Assembly (NCBI GenBank): GCA_024404495.1
Contig: JAKSPT010000004.1
Location: forward strand, 1-64,000
From: Lachnospiraceae bacterium
GTDB lineage: Bacteria; Bacillota; Clostridia; Oscillospirales; CAG-272
Direction: 5' to 3'
Length of the DNA stretch: 64,000 nt
Positions 32,876 to 41,788 of this stretch are shown here, piece after piece. The translations under genes and the position numbers were made by a program. The notes beneath the pieces were generated by a model. That model made no database searches and was not told the DNA's origin. It was given only the letters and a program-made list of their open reading frames with translations. Within the stretch, counting starts at the first letter, position 1. The number at the start of each line of letters is the position of its first letter.

Positions 32876-34252
32876 GTGAAGGATAACGAAAAAATCATAT
32901 ATGAATCGGTCGTTCAGGGTATGAAAGAGGGCGTTTTTACCCTTGACCGCACCGGGCATATCACCTCCATGAATCCCGCGGCAATGACGATACTGAAGCG
33001 CGGCGAAAGCGCGGTCGGAAACACGTTTGCCTCCGAATTTTTCGGTGAGGAAGAAAACGACGAATTCTGCGAGACCGTGCTTGCCGCCGTCTACCGGAAC
33101 GACGCCGATCACAAAAGGATCGTCCGTTACCGTGCCGGAGGAGAGGTAAGGCAGCTTTACGTCCGTACCTCTTATCTGCGCAGCGGGGACGAAACGATCG
33201 GCATCACCGCCGTTATCAACGACGTTACCGAGCTATACGGTCTCCGTGACGCGGTGAAAGCAATGGAAAAGATCCGCGCGCTGAACGAGGAACTTGAAAA
33301 ACGGAACGAATTCATCAAGAAGACCTTCGGCAGATATCTCTCGGACGAAATCGTTTCCGAACTTCTCGACACCGAAAACGGACTTGAGATCGGCGGTAAA
33401 AAACAGAACGTCGCAGTGATGTTCTCCGACCTCAGGGGCTTCACCGCGCTTTCGGAGGTTATGCAGCCGACCGTGCTGATCGGAATGCTGAACCGTTATC
33501 TCGAAAAGATGATCGAGATCATCATGGCGCACCGCGGTACCATCCTCGAGTTCATCGGAGACGCGATCGTCGCCGTTTTCGGTGCCCCGCTCGAAAGCGA
33601 TTCCCGCGAGAACGACGCCGGTTCCTGCGCGATCGAAATGCAGAACGCGATGGAGACGGTCAACGCGGAAAACGCCGCCTGTTCCCTTCCCGCCCTTGAA
33701 ATGGGGATCGGGATCCACACGGGCGAGGTCGTCCTCGGCAACATCGGTTCGCTGAAAAAATCGAAATACGACGTCATCGGCAGCACCGTGAATCTTGCCT
33801 CGCGTATCGAGAGCTACTCGGTCGGCGGGCAGATACTGATCTCGGAAGCCGTGAAAAACGCGGTCGGTCCCGCACTGACCACGGCAAAGACCGTGGAAGC
33901 GAAGCCAAAGGGCGTAAGGGAGCCGATCACGCTTTACGAGGTCGCCGCGCTCGGCGATCTGACGCTCAGGTCCGAACGCTCTCCCCTTTCCCTCCTCACG
34001 CCTCCCATAGCGGTAAAAATCCGGCCGTTTGAGGGGAAACACGGCGGAAGCGAGGAATACCCGGGTACCGTTACCGCCGCGTCACAGAAAGAATTCCTGC
34101 TTTCCTCGTCCCTGCATTTTTCCTTCGGAGATTCGGTGACGGTCACCGCAGACGGAAGCGAGCTCTGCGCTAAGGTGACCGGGGAAAACGAGGGGCTTTA
34201 TCTTCTACGTATAACGTCCGGTTCTGCCGAAGCCCTGCTGAACCGACGCTGA
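32876..34252 (+). CDS. PAS-linked class III nucleotide cyclase
   Basis: 458 residues. GTG start four bases after the upstream stop. PAS domain (about 1-120), a coiled coil (about 125-155) and a cyclase domain (about 165-350) with metal-binding Asp in VMFSDLRGFTALS and in EFIGDAIVAVFG, and transition-state residues in STVNLASRIES. The purine-selecting positions are mixed: Glu four residues before the second metal Asp (guanylate-like) and Asp in YDVIG (adenylate-like), so cAMP or cGMP cannot be assigned. A C-terminal region (about 370-458) looks like a small beta-barrel, perhaps PilZ-like (weak). No membrane helix. The cyclic-nucleotide receptor two genes upstream is the likely target. Confidence 0.92.
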   Translation: MKDNEKIIYESVVQGMKEGVFTLDRTGHITSMNPAAMTILKRGESAVGNTFASEFFGEEENDEFCETVLAAVYRNDADHKRIVRYRAGGEVRQLYVRTSYLRSGDETIGITAVINDVTELYGLRDAVKAMEKIRALNEELEKRNEFIKKTFGRYLSDEIVSELLDTENGLEIGGKKQNVAVMFSDLRGFTALSEVMQPTVLIGMLNRYLEKMIEIIMAHRGTILEFIGDAIVAVFGAPLESDSRENDAGSCAIEMQNAMETVNAENAACSLPALEMGIGIHTGEVVLGNIGSLKKSKYDVIGSTVNLASRIESYSVGGQILISEAVKNAVGPALTTAKTVEAKPKGVREPITLYEVAALGDLTLRSERSPLSLLTPPIAVKIRPFEGKHGGSEEYPGTVTAASQKEFLLSSSLHFSFGDSVTVTADGSELCAKVTGENEGLYLLRITSGSAEALLNRR

Positions 34253-34259
34253 GGTGTCT

Positions 34260-35114
34260 ATGGACCGTATCACAGAAATCACTTCTCTTACCGATCCCGC
34301 TCTGCTCCCTTTTTCGGGGCTGACGGAAAATCAACTGAAAAACCGACTGCATCCCGAGGACGGCTGCTTTATCGCGGAAAGCACGCCGGTCATCCGCCTC
34401 GCACTCGACGCGGGGCTCGTTCCCGTCTCTCTGCTTCTCGAAAAGAAACAGATCACCGGAACCGGAAAAGAGATCCTTGACCGTGTCGGGGATATCCCGG
34501 TCTATACCGCGTCGGACGAAATACTGACGAAGGTCACGGGGTTCGCTCCCTCCCGCTGCGTATTGGCGGTTATGAAACGCCCCTCGCTGACCGCTCCCGA
34601 AATCCTCTGCGAAAACGCCTCCCGGATCGCCGTGCTTGAAAACGTCACCGACGCGACCAACGTCGGGGCGATCTTCCGCTCCGCCGCCGCGCTCGGCATC
34701 GACGCCGTTCTCGTCGATCCCTCCTGCTGCGATCCGCTCAACCGCCGCGCGGCAAGAGTCAGTATGGGCACCGTGTTTCAGGTCCCGTGGACAAGGATCG
34801 GGGAAAACGCCGCCGACTGGGCGGCAAACGGCATTGCAAGGCTCAGAGCGATGGGCTTCGTCACGGCGGCAATGGCGCTGAAAAAGGATTCGGTCACGAT
34901 CGACGACGACAGGCTCAAGCGCGCGCCGAAGCTCGCCCTTCTCCTCGGAACCGAGGGGACCGGGCTGACCGATAGCACCATCAACCACGCCGACTATACC
35001 GTCATCATTCCGATGGATCACGGGGTGGACTCGCTCAACGTCGCCGCCGCGAGCGCGGTCGCGTTTTTTGAAACGAGAAAACGTCTGAAAGAAACCGACA
35101 AGGAGACAATATGA
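34260..35114 (+). CDS. SpoU/TrmH-family RNA 2'-O-methyltransferase
   Basis: 284 residues. ATG at 34260 chosen over GTG at 34254, which overlaps the SD-like TGAGGTG. N-terminal substrate-binding domain (about 10-100), then the knotted SPOUT domain with motifs ENVTDATNVGAIFRSA, LLLGTEGTGL and IPMDHGVDSLNVAAASA, which form the S-adenosylmethionine site. Acts on tRNA or rRNA ribose; the target cannot be told from sequence. Its stop overlaps the next start as ATGA. Confidence 0.94.
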   Translation: MDRITEITSLTDPALLPFSGLTENQLKNRLHPEDGCFIAESTPVIRLALDAGLVPVSLLLEKKQITGTGKEILDRVGDIPVYTASDEILTKVTGFAPSRCVLAVMKRPSLTAPEILCENASRIAVLENVTDATNVGAIFRSAAALGIDAVLVDPSCCDPLNRRAARVSMGTVFQVPWTRIGENAADWAANGIARLRAMGFVTAAMALKKDSVTIDDDRLKRAPKLALLLGTEGTGLTDSTINHADYTVIIPMDHGVDSLNVAAASAVAFFETRKRLKETDKETI

Positions 35115-35866
35115 AAGCGATATCGTGGAACGTAAACGGTCTTCGCGCCGTGCTCGGAAAAAACTTTACCGAGGTCTTTTCCTCCCTTGACGCCGATTTC
35201 TTCTGCCTGCAGGAAACGAAGGTGCAGGAGGGTCAGGTCACGCTCGACCTCCCCGGTTATTATCAGTTCTGGAACTACGCCGAAAAGAAGGGGTACAGCG
35301 GAACGGCAGTCTTCACGAAGCGTGAACCCCTTTCGGTCACGTACGGACTCGGGATCGAGGAACACGATCACGAGGGGCGCGTCATCACGCTCGAATACGA
35401 TACCTACTATTTCGTCACCGTGTACACGCCCAATTCCAAGCAGGAGCTGGAGCGGCTTGCCTACCGGCAGGTATGGGAGGACGATTTCCGCGCCTACCTG
35501 AACCGTCTGAAGGAAAAGAAGAGTGTAATCGTCTGCGGCGATCTGAACGTCGCGCACGAGGAGATCGACATAAAGAATCCGGACACCAATCACCGCAGTG
35601 CCGGATTCACCGACGAGGAACGCGAAAAAATGACCGCACTGCTCTCCTTGGGATTTACAGACTCTTTCCGTTTCTTCTATCCCGATCTTGCCGGAAAATA
35701 CTCGTGGTGGTCCTACCGTTTTCACGCAAGGGAAAGAAATACCGGGTGGCGCATCGACTATTTCCTCGTTTCGGACGATCTGAAAGAAAAACTGACCGGA
35801 GCCGTCATCCACGACGGGATCACGGGCTCCGATCACTGCCCGATCGAGGTCGGTCTCGATCTGTAA
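35111..35866 (+). CDS. xth: Exonuclease III (AP endonuclease, ExoA/Xth type)
   Basis: 251 residues, typical length. Family motifs run in order: SWNVNGLRA, CLQETK (metal-binding Glu), YSGTAVFTK, CGDLNVAHEEID (Asp/Asn), RIDYFLVSD and GSDHCPIEV (catalytic Asp/His). It cuts DNA at abasic sites and trims 3' ends during base-excision repair. Translation is coupled to the methyltransferase gene by a 4-base overlap. The next gene, an AlkZ-related protein, supports a repair grouping in this part of the operon. Confidence 0.96.
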   Translation: MKAISWNVNGLRAVLGKNFTEVFSSLDADFFCLQETKVQEGQVTLDLPGYYQFWNYAEKKGYSGTAVFTKREPLSVTYGLGIEEHDHEGRVITLEYDTYYFVTVYTPNSKQELERLAYRQVWEDDFRAYLNRLKEKKSVIVCGDLNVAHEEIDIKNPDTNHRSAGFTDEEREKMTALLSLGFTDSFRFFYPDLAGKYSWWSYRFHARERNTGWRIDYFLVSDDLKEKLTGAVIHDGITGSDHCPIEVGLDL

Positions 35867-35875
35867 GGAGACGGA

Positions 35876-36598
35876 ATGGGAAACGAAAACGGAACGTGGA
35901 TCATGCGCGGGCTGCCGCTTTCCGATCCGCGCTGTCTGAAATCACCGGAGGAACTGACCGCGTACATCAATCAAGTGGGATTCCTGCCGCTGTTCCGGAA
36001 CGGGATCCCCGGCTTTTCCGTGGAGGAATTCACCGACGCATCCGCATGGTGGACGGGGGATCAGAGCCGCGACCCGTGGGAGTGGCGCGAGATCCTCGCA
36101 AGAAGCGGAAAGGTCGTTTACGGCAAGTTTTTTGCGAAAAAGGCGGGATTTCTGTCCCCCGAATGGCTGCCGTATTTCGTCAATTACCGCCGGAACGGCT
36201 ACGATTTCGACGCGCTGTGGGACGACGAAAAGGCGTCCTTCCGTCAGAAGAAGGTCATGGATCTCTTTGAAACCGAGCCCGAGCTTTTCTCAAACGAGCT
36301 GAAAGCAAAGGCGGGCTTCGGAAAAGAGGGTGACAAGAATTTTGAGGGCACGGTGACCGGACTGCAGATGTCGCTTTATCTCTGCGTCCGCGATTTCCGT
36401 CAGCGTGTAAACAAAGCGGGCGTTCCCTACGGCTGGCCGATCGCCGTCTATTCCATGCCCGAGCGGATATGGGGCAGCGACGCCGTCGCATCCGCCTATG
36501 CGGAAGACCCGAAGATTTCGGGCGAGCGCATCTACCGTCACGTTATGGAGCTATATGATATCAGAAACGAAAAAGTGCTCCGTTCCCTGCTTTCCTGA
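35876..36598 (+). CDS. AlkZ-related family protein
   Basis: 240 residues, GGAG upstream of the ATG. Marked by PLFRNGIPGFSVEEFT, WWTGD..RDPWEWREI, YGKFFAKKAGF, FVNYRRNGYDFDA and the later GFGKEGDKNFEGT and LQMSLYLCVRDFR motifs. I associate these with proteins named AlkZ-related in clostridial genomes (from memory). True AlkZ is a DNA glycosylase that unhooks interstrand cross-links; whether this shorter relative is a glycosylase is unproven. Its place straight after exonuclease III agrees with a role in base-excision repair, since a glycosylase makes the abasic sites ExoIII cuts. Confidence 0.7.
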   Translation: MGNENGTWIMRGLPLSDPRCLKSPEELTAYINQVGFLPLFRNGIPGFSVEEFTDASAWWTGDQSRDPWEWREILARSGKVVYGKFFAKKAGFLSPEWLPYFVNYRRNGYDFDALWDDEKASFRQKKVMDLFETEPELFSNELKAKAGFGKEGDKNFEGTVTGLQMSLYLCVRDFRQRVNKAGVPYGWPIAVYSMPERIWGSDAVASAYAEDPKISGERIYRHVMELYDIRNEKVLRSLLS

Positions 36599-36625
36599 AT
36601 GAACCATTGAAGGAAGAAAAAACAA

Positions 36626-37180
36626 ATGTTTTTTGAAGAAAAAACGATCTCCTTAAAGGACGGCAGAACCGCCGTTCTGAAAAGTCCGTCCACTCAGGAC
36701 GCGGAAAGGCTTTTGAACCACATCATAAAATCCTGCGGAGAAACGGAATATCTTGCCCGTTATCCCGAAGAATGGAACACGACCGTCGAGCAGGAGGAGG
36801 CGTGGATCAGCCGTATGCGCTCCTCTCCCGATACGATCGCGATCGCCTGTTACGCTGACGGTGAAATTGCCGGGAACTGTGAGATCAGCTTTATGAGCGG
36901 AATGAAAACCTCGCACAGAGCCGCCGTTGCCATCGCGATCCGCAAAGACTTTTGGGGTCTCGGCATCGGTTCCGCGATGTTTGAAGAGCTGATCGCCGCG
37001 GCGCGGGATCGGGAGACGGCAATCATAGAACTCGAATTCATCGAGGGAAACGACCGCGCGAGACGTCTGTATGAAAAATTCGGATTCCGTATTGTTGCCG
37101 AAAAGCCCAACGCCTTCCGGCTGAAGGACGGCTCTTATCGGAAAGAAATCTTTATGCAGAAGTATTTACGGGAAATATAA
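36626..37180 (+). CDS. GNAT-family N-acetyltransferase
   Basis: 184 residues. Acetyl-CoA loop WGLGIGSAM near residue 112, preceded by the strand AVAIAIRKDF, and a final NDRARRLYEKFGF motif. The architecture is like RimJ/RimL-type or generic ribosomal-protein or small-molecule acetyltransferases; the substrate is unknown. Last gene of the operon starting at 31107, 27 bases after the AlkZ-related gene and 20 bases before a terminator. Confidence 0.9.
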   Translation: MFFEEKTISLKDGRTAVLKSPSTQDAERLLNHIIKSCGETEYLARYPEEWNTTVEQEEAWISRMRSSPDTIAIACYADGEIAGNCEISFMSGMKTSHRAAVAIAIRKDFWGLGIGSAMFEELIAAARDRETAIIELEFIEGNDRARRLYEKFGFRIVAEKPNAFRLKDGSYRKEIFMQKYLREI

Positions 37181-37199
37181 AGAGATCGTCTTATTATGA

Positions 37200-37238
37200 A
37201 AAATCCGCCGAAGAGGAAACCCTCTTCGACGGATTTTG
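37200..37238. terminator. Bidirectional terminator
   Basis: AAATCCG-C-CGAAGAGG pairs with CCTCTTCG-A-CGGATTT (one mismatch) around a short loop. It lies between the convergent ends at 37180 and 37274, and T-rich flanks serve the plus strand best. Confidence 0.85.
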
Positions 37239-37273
37239 TTCTGTATGGATAGTGTCTTTCTGAACGGATCGGA

Positions 37274-40200
37274 TCATTTCAGCTCGGGCGCTTTTTCGGG
37301 ACCGGAATTCCGGCTCTCCGGCTTGATTCCCTCGGAGCGGTTCTGAACGAAATCGATCTTACCGTCCGTTCCGATCTCCATATCCTTCAGAAAACCGGGC
37401 GAGGAAACGTATTCGCCGAAGCGGAAGGCTTTCTCTGCCGTTTTCGCCTTGGAAAGCTTTACGTATTCCTTCACGCCCGTGCTGCCCTGTGCGAAGGATT
37501 CGTCGCCGTCAAGGGCAAGACCGGAAGTGACCATATATGTGCGCTGTTCCTCGCCGAGAGCATCGGCAAGATCGTTCCCGGCCTTCAGCGAAGCGCCGAG
37601 CATCTTCACTCTGGTGAGCGACTGATTGATCTCGGACCTTATCTTATTATACTCGTATATATTACCGGTAGTGATCGAAGCGGAATCGCGGTAGAAATCC
37701 TCGGTACGGTGGACCTCACAGCAGTTAAGAACGCGATCGCTCCACTTGTCAAGTGCTTGCTTCTTCTCCTCCGGCGTACCGGCACCCGCACGGCGGCAGA
37801 CCTCCGCGTCGAAGGCGTCCTTCATCTTGGAGGATTCCTGATCGAGATCGTGGACGTAGCGGCTGAGCGAATTGTTGTTCAGATTGGATTCGGTAAAATA
37901 CTTTTCGGGATCCGAAACGTCGCAGCCTTTCAGTCTTGTGCGGAGCACCTCGGACATCTTCTCCGAGCCGGCTGCGTTGATCTTCGCGATCTCACCGATA
38001 TTCGCGTCGGGATCAGAAAACAGGGAGAGGATCTTCTGCCCTGCCAGACGCTTATCGGCGGGCTTATAGGCAGGATCTGCGATCTGCTCGATCGTCATCT
38101 CTTTTTCCGTCATCAGATATGCAACGGTATGGCTTTCGAGACTCGTTCTGGTCAGCGAAAAACTGCTGTAACGCGTTTTCGCCTGATTTGCGATCATTCC
38201 GTTCTTTTCCTCACTTGTAAAGAACTGATCCCCGACGTTATTGGAATGCTGTGCGCTGAGCGCCGCTCTTCCGAAATAGTTCAGCGCCGCGATCCCTCTG
38301 ACGCAGTTCTGACCGAGACGGATGCGGTCGGAAGCGTCTTCGGGGTGGTTCAGATAGCTCATATCGGCAGTAAGAACCGTTTTCAGTCCGGGATTCGGAT
38401 CGCCGAGCTGGAAACCGGGCTTTCCGGTCGCTTCATTGAGAAGCAGTTTGCCGTTCGTCTGATCGACGCGGAACACCGTCACCTTTTTCCCGGCAAGCTG
38501 TGCCCCGAGCATCAGTTCCTCCGCGTGACCGTTCTTCACCGATTCTTCGAGGAAGTTCTGATACTCCGCGCTGAACATCCTTCTGTCTTCCTCCGGATGG
38601 AGCGCGTAATACTCCGCCTCAAGATGTCCTCTCAGCGTTTTATGACCGATCATCACGTGATCGAGACGGTTCAGCTCGCCCTTCGTTCTGTATTCAAGCG
38701 AGGCAAAGCTCTCGTCCAGATCACGGTGATAGGTTTCCTTCAGCGACTCCGCCACAGCGGCAAGCGCCTCATTCTTTTCGATCGTATCGGAGATTCCCGC
38801 CTGCTGTTTTTCCTTCCAGCTTTCGTGTTCTTTTCCCTTTTCGGAATTCTTTCTTGCGATCTGCTCCTTTGCGATACGGATATCGGAAAGCTCCTTTTCG
38901 TATTTTTCAAAGGTCTTCTTATAGAATCCGCTCCAGATACCGTGTAGGAAGCGTGCGATCCGTCCGGGCTGCTTGGGCTCTCTGAAGAAAACCACGTCCT
39001 CGGACTTGAGCTGATAGCCGTCGAAACGCTTGTCGGGAAGGACTTTTTCACCGTTTTCGCTCGCGTTCTCCGCGACCATCTGACCGGCGGCGGAGGTCAA
39101 TCTGTCGATCAGTACCATTTTCAGAGCAGGATCGTCCTTGCCCTTGTAATCCTGCGAGGAGACGTCGGCAAGTCTGGAAAGCTGCTCAACGTTCATTCCT
39201 TCGGTAAGACTGATCTCAAGATAATGCGGGTCCTTATCGACGTTCAGATTCTTTTTGAAGGAAGCAAAATTCACCTGAACGAGGTTGCTCTTGTGACGGA
39301 GCGCCGTCAGGACCTCCCCGGGGATATCGAAATCCTTCTCGATGTTGCCCATGAAGTTGGAGTCCATTTCCCACAGACCCTCAATGGTATCGTAATGCTC
39401 GCGCAGAACGCGTACCTTATCCTGCGGTTCGGTCGCGGCAAGGTCCGCGTCCGGGACGGCAAGCATTTTGTTGATCATATTGATAACGAACTCTTTTTTG
39501 AAATCGCGGTCGTCGGGATCAGCCGAGCAAAGGCGGTCAACGGTTTTCTGATTCTCACGCTTTGCCGCGTCGGTGTTCTCGTGGTTCAGGAACATATAGT
39601 AACAGCGATGGATCGCAACGGGCAGATTCGCAAACGTATTGTTCTTCGGTTCGATCTCACTTAAACGCTTGCGGGTGGCGTTGTTCTCGTTCACGAACTG
39701 AAGACTGTTCACCGCGACCTCGTGACGCTGACGCAGTTCGCGGTCGCTTGCGACGGCGAAAAGCTCCTCAGGCGTTTTGGCAAGCGTATAATCGACGCCG
39801 CGGATCATCTCGTTGAAATCGCAGACCGTTTCGTACGCGCTCCTTACCGTTTCCCGCTCCTCCTCCGGAACGGAAGCGATACGTTCTTCAAGCGAAGCAG
39901 CGTAATCGACGGTGACGCCGGTATCAAGATCGTTGATCCAACCGGTGAAATGTCCTTCTTCCGCTTCTCCGGGGAGAAGATCGAAGAGCGCGGTTTTTCC
40001 TCTGCCTGCTTTTTTGATCTGGTAATCGACCAGTTTTCCGTAGGTCCGGTTATCCTTCATCAGATCGGCTTTTCTCTCGATCTCTTCGGCGTTGAACGGT
40101 TCGCCGTTATCCGCGGCGCGCTTCAGAAGGAACAGACGAGCGTACATCTTTCCGAGCTTGACCCCTTCTTCTGCATGGCGCGGGTCGGTATCGGGATTTT

Positions 40201-40330
40201 CGATCTGTGCGATCGTTTCCTCGGTGCAGCGGATCTCATAGGCAAGCGCGTCCCGTTCGGCACCCTCCGGCAACGTATCAAGGCGTGCTCTTTTGGCTTC
40301 CAGTTTCTGAACGACGGTATCTTTTGACAT
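37274..40330 (-). CDS. Large hypothetical cytoplasmic protein
   Basis: 1018 residues. ATG at 40330 chosen for GAGGATAACGAAT upstream; a TTG 15 codons earlier lacks a site. No signal peptide or clear membrane helix. Strongly charged and mostly helical, with Lys/Glu-rich coiled-coil-like stretches near residues 490-560 (EKYEKELSDIRIAKEQIARK) and several NN/SN turns. One aromatic patch (RIARFLHGIWSGFYKKTF) may touch membrane or partner. No nuclease, ATPase, kinase or protease motif seen and no family recognised. It lies 57 bases behind the FAD enzyme gene, so it may be the last gene of that operon. A gene this long without a recognisable domain is unusual here. Confidence 0.85.
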   Translation of the reverse strand: MSKDTVVQKLEAKRARLDTLPEGAERDALAYEIRCTEETIAQIENPDTDPRHAEEGVKLGKMYARLFLLKRAADNGEPFNAEEIERKADLMKDNRTYGKLVDYQIKKAGRGKTALFDLLPGEAEEGHFTGWINDLDTGVTVDYAASLEERIASVPEEERETVRSAYETVCDFNEMIRGVDYTLAKTPEELFAVASDRELRQRHEVAVNSLQFVNENNATRKRLSEIEPKNNTFANLPVAIHRCYYMFLNHENTDAAKRENQKTVDRLCSADPDDRDFKKEFVINMINKMLAVPDADLAATEPQDKVRVLREHYDTIEGLWEMDSNFMGNIEKDFDIPGEVLTALRHKSNLVQVNFASFKKNLNVDKDPHYLEISLTEGMNVEQLSRLADVSSQDYKGKDDPALKMVLIDRLTSAAGQMVAENASENGEKVLPDKRFDGYQLKSEDVVFFREPKQPGRIARFLHGIWSGFYKKTFEKYEKELSDIRIAKEQIARKNSEKGKEHESWKEKQQAGISDTIEKNEALAAVAESLKETYHRDLDESFASLEYRTKGELNRLDHVMIGHKTLRGHLEAEYYALHPEEDRRMFSAEYQNFLEESVKNGHAEELMLGAQLAGKKVTVFRVDQTNGKLLLNEATGKPGFQLGDPNPGLKTVLTADMSYLNHPEDASDRIRLGQNCVRGIAALNYFGRAALSAQHSNNVGDQFFTSEEKNGMIANQAKTRYSSFSLTRTSLESHTVAYLMTEKEMTIEQIADPAYKPADKRLAGQKILSLFSDPDANIGEIAKINAAGSEKMSEVLRTRLKGCDVSDPEKYFTESNLNNNSLSRYVHDLDQESSKMKDAFDAEVCRRAGAGTPEEKKQALDKWSDRVLNCCEVHRTEDFYRDSASITTGNIYEYNKIRSEINQSLTRVKMLGASLKAGNDLADALGEEQRTYMVTSGLALDGDESFAQGSTGVKEYVKLSKAKTAEKAFRFGEYVSSPGFLKDMEIGTDGKIDFVQNRSEGIKPESRNSGPEKAPELK

Positions 40331-40387
40331 ATTCGTTATCCTCTTTTTCTGTATTTCATCCTTAATACCCCGCAAACGGGGAAAATA

Positions 40388-41788
40388 TTACATCGATTCC
40401 AAAAAATCCGCACCGAGCGCGATCATTTTTTTACGCACCTCGCTGCCGTTCACGCTTCGCACCGGAATCCCGCGTTCCGAAGCAACGGCGGCGGCGATTC
40501 CCGCTGCCTCTCCGGTCGCACGGCAGGTGGGAATGATCCTTGCGGCGGCTTCGGCGAAAAAATCACAACCGATCGCGCGCCCCGCAACGAGAAGATTGTC
40601 GATCCCGCGTACGGTGAGCGATCGGTACGGGATCTCAAACCACGGCTGCTCTGACGCCGCAAGGGTCGCGGGACGATCGGAATAGGCGTCCCCGAAGCCG
40701 TGTACATCGACCGAATAATTCGATTGGGCGACGGCGTCTTCAAATTTATGGTAGGAAGCGACGTCGGAAAGGGTCAGAACGTAATCGGTAACGATCTCCC
40801 TGCTTTCCCTGACGCCGACCATCGCGGCGATATCCGAAACGTAAGCGTTTTCAAATCCGCGGAAGTATTTTTTATAAAAGGCAAGCTGACGCATGACCGC
40901 ACGTTTGCCTTCGAGCTGCGCGTTCGTCAGATCGGCTGCCTTCGTGCCGTCGATACGCTCGAAAAACTCCGGGCAGTTGCAGGCGATCGTTCCCTTCCGG
41001 TTCGGCAGAGAAAAGATCTGCCAGTAGGCAAGGTCCTCCTTCTTCAGGTCCCCGGCTTCCCGCGCTGCAGACAGGATCCGTTCGACCCCGTTCGTCCCGT
41101 CCTGCTTCACGCAGGAGGCGTAGCACCCGCCGTCGGGAAACAGACGGATGCTTCCGTCCGAAACCGCAGAGGCAAACGCCGGGATATCCACCCCGCCGAC
41201 GAGATAACGGAGCGACATCGGCTGATTCTTTCCGGTGCGCGGGTCGCCCGAGGAATAATCGGCGCCCGCTATAACCGAAAGATCGCCGTCACCCGTCGCG
41301 TCAACGAACACTTTTCCCTCAACAGCGTGGATCCCTTCCTTATCCGAAACGATGACGGCGGATACGCGGTCGTTCTCCCTGATCACCGAGAGGAGCGAGG
41401 TATAGAGCAGCACCTTCACCCCCGCTTCCGCTGCCATTTTTTCGAGAAGCACGCCGAGAAGAAGCGGATCGAAATAGCGCTGGGAGCCGCGCCGGAAGCC
41501 GATCCCCGCCTCCTCGCAGAGAAGGTCAAGCTCTGCCGACAAATAAGAGTTCTGCGGGTCGCGCAATACGCCGTTCTGCTTCACCTTCGTTGACATCGTG
41601 GGAAGCACGAGACCCTGCACGGGCGTTCCGCCGAGCGCGCCGAAGCGTTCGATCAGCACCGTGCTCTTCCCCTCCCGCGCCGCCGCGACCGCGGCAAATA
41701 CGCCGGAGGTCCCGCCGCCGCAGACGACGACGTCGGCAGAGGCAAGAAGGTCCGCGTCGGCTTCAAAACGAAAGGATTTTTCGTTCAT
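40388..41788 (-). CDS. FAD-dependent oxidoreductase (FAD_oxidored family)
   Basis: 466 residues. ATG at 41788 overlaps the upstream stop as ATGA and has GGAGG nearby. Dinucleotide-binding motif VVCGGGTSGVFAAVAAAREG near the N-terminus, the GALGG loop after ERF, and the second FAD motif VFVDATGDGDLSVIAGADY. The C-terminal NLLVAGRAIGCD and a final GEAAGIAAA segment close the FAD site. It matches the family of secondary-metabolite or sugar-linked flavoproteins often annotated only as FAD-dependent oxidoreductase; the substrate is unknown. Cytoplasmic. Confidence 0.92.
   Translation of the reverse strand: MNEKSFRFEADADLLASADVVVCGGGTSGVFAAVAAAREGKSTVLIERFGALGGTPVQGLVLPTMSTKVKQNGVLRDPQNSYLSAELDLLCEEAGIGFRRGSQRYFDPLLLGVLLEKMAAEAGVKVLLYTSLLSVIRENDRVSAVIVSDKEGIHAVEGKVFVDATGDGDLSVIAGADYSSGDPRTGKNQPMSLRYLVGGVDIPAFASAVSDGSIRLFPDGGCYASCVKQDGTNGVERILSAAREAGDLKKEDLAYWQIFSLPNRKGTIACNCPEFFERIDGTKAADLTNAQLEGKRAVMRQLAFYKKYFRGFENAYVSDIAAMVGVRESREIVTDYVLTLSDVASYHKFEDAVAQSNYSVDVHGFGDAYSDRPATLAASEQPWFEIPYRSLTVRGIDNLLVAGRAIGCDFFAEAAARIIPTCRATGEAAGIAAAVASERGIPVRSVNGSEVRKKMIALGADFLESM

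Noticed and set aside
38725..38740. Fourth GTGATAGGTTTC word resembling the shared promoter element
   Set aside because: It is inside a coding region and lacks the GGACGG part; treated as chance.
40368..40381. CCCCG/CGGGG hairpin between the flavoenzyme and the large orphan gene
   Set aside because: Only five pairs and no T run in the direction of transcription; not a convincing terminator, so the two genes may be co-transcribed.
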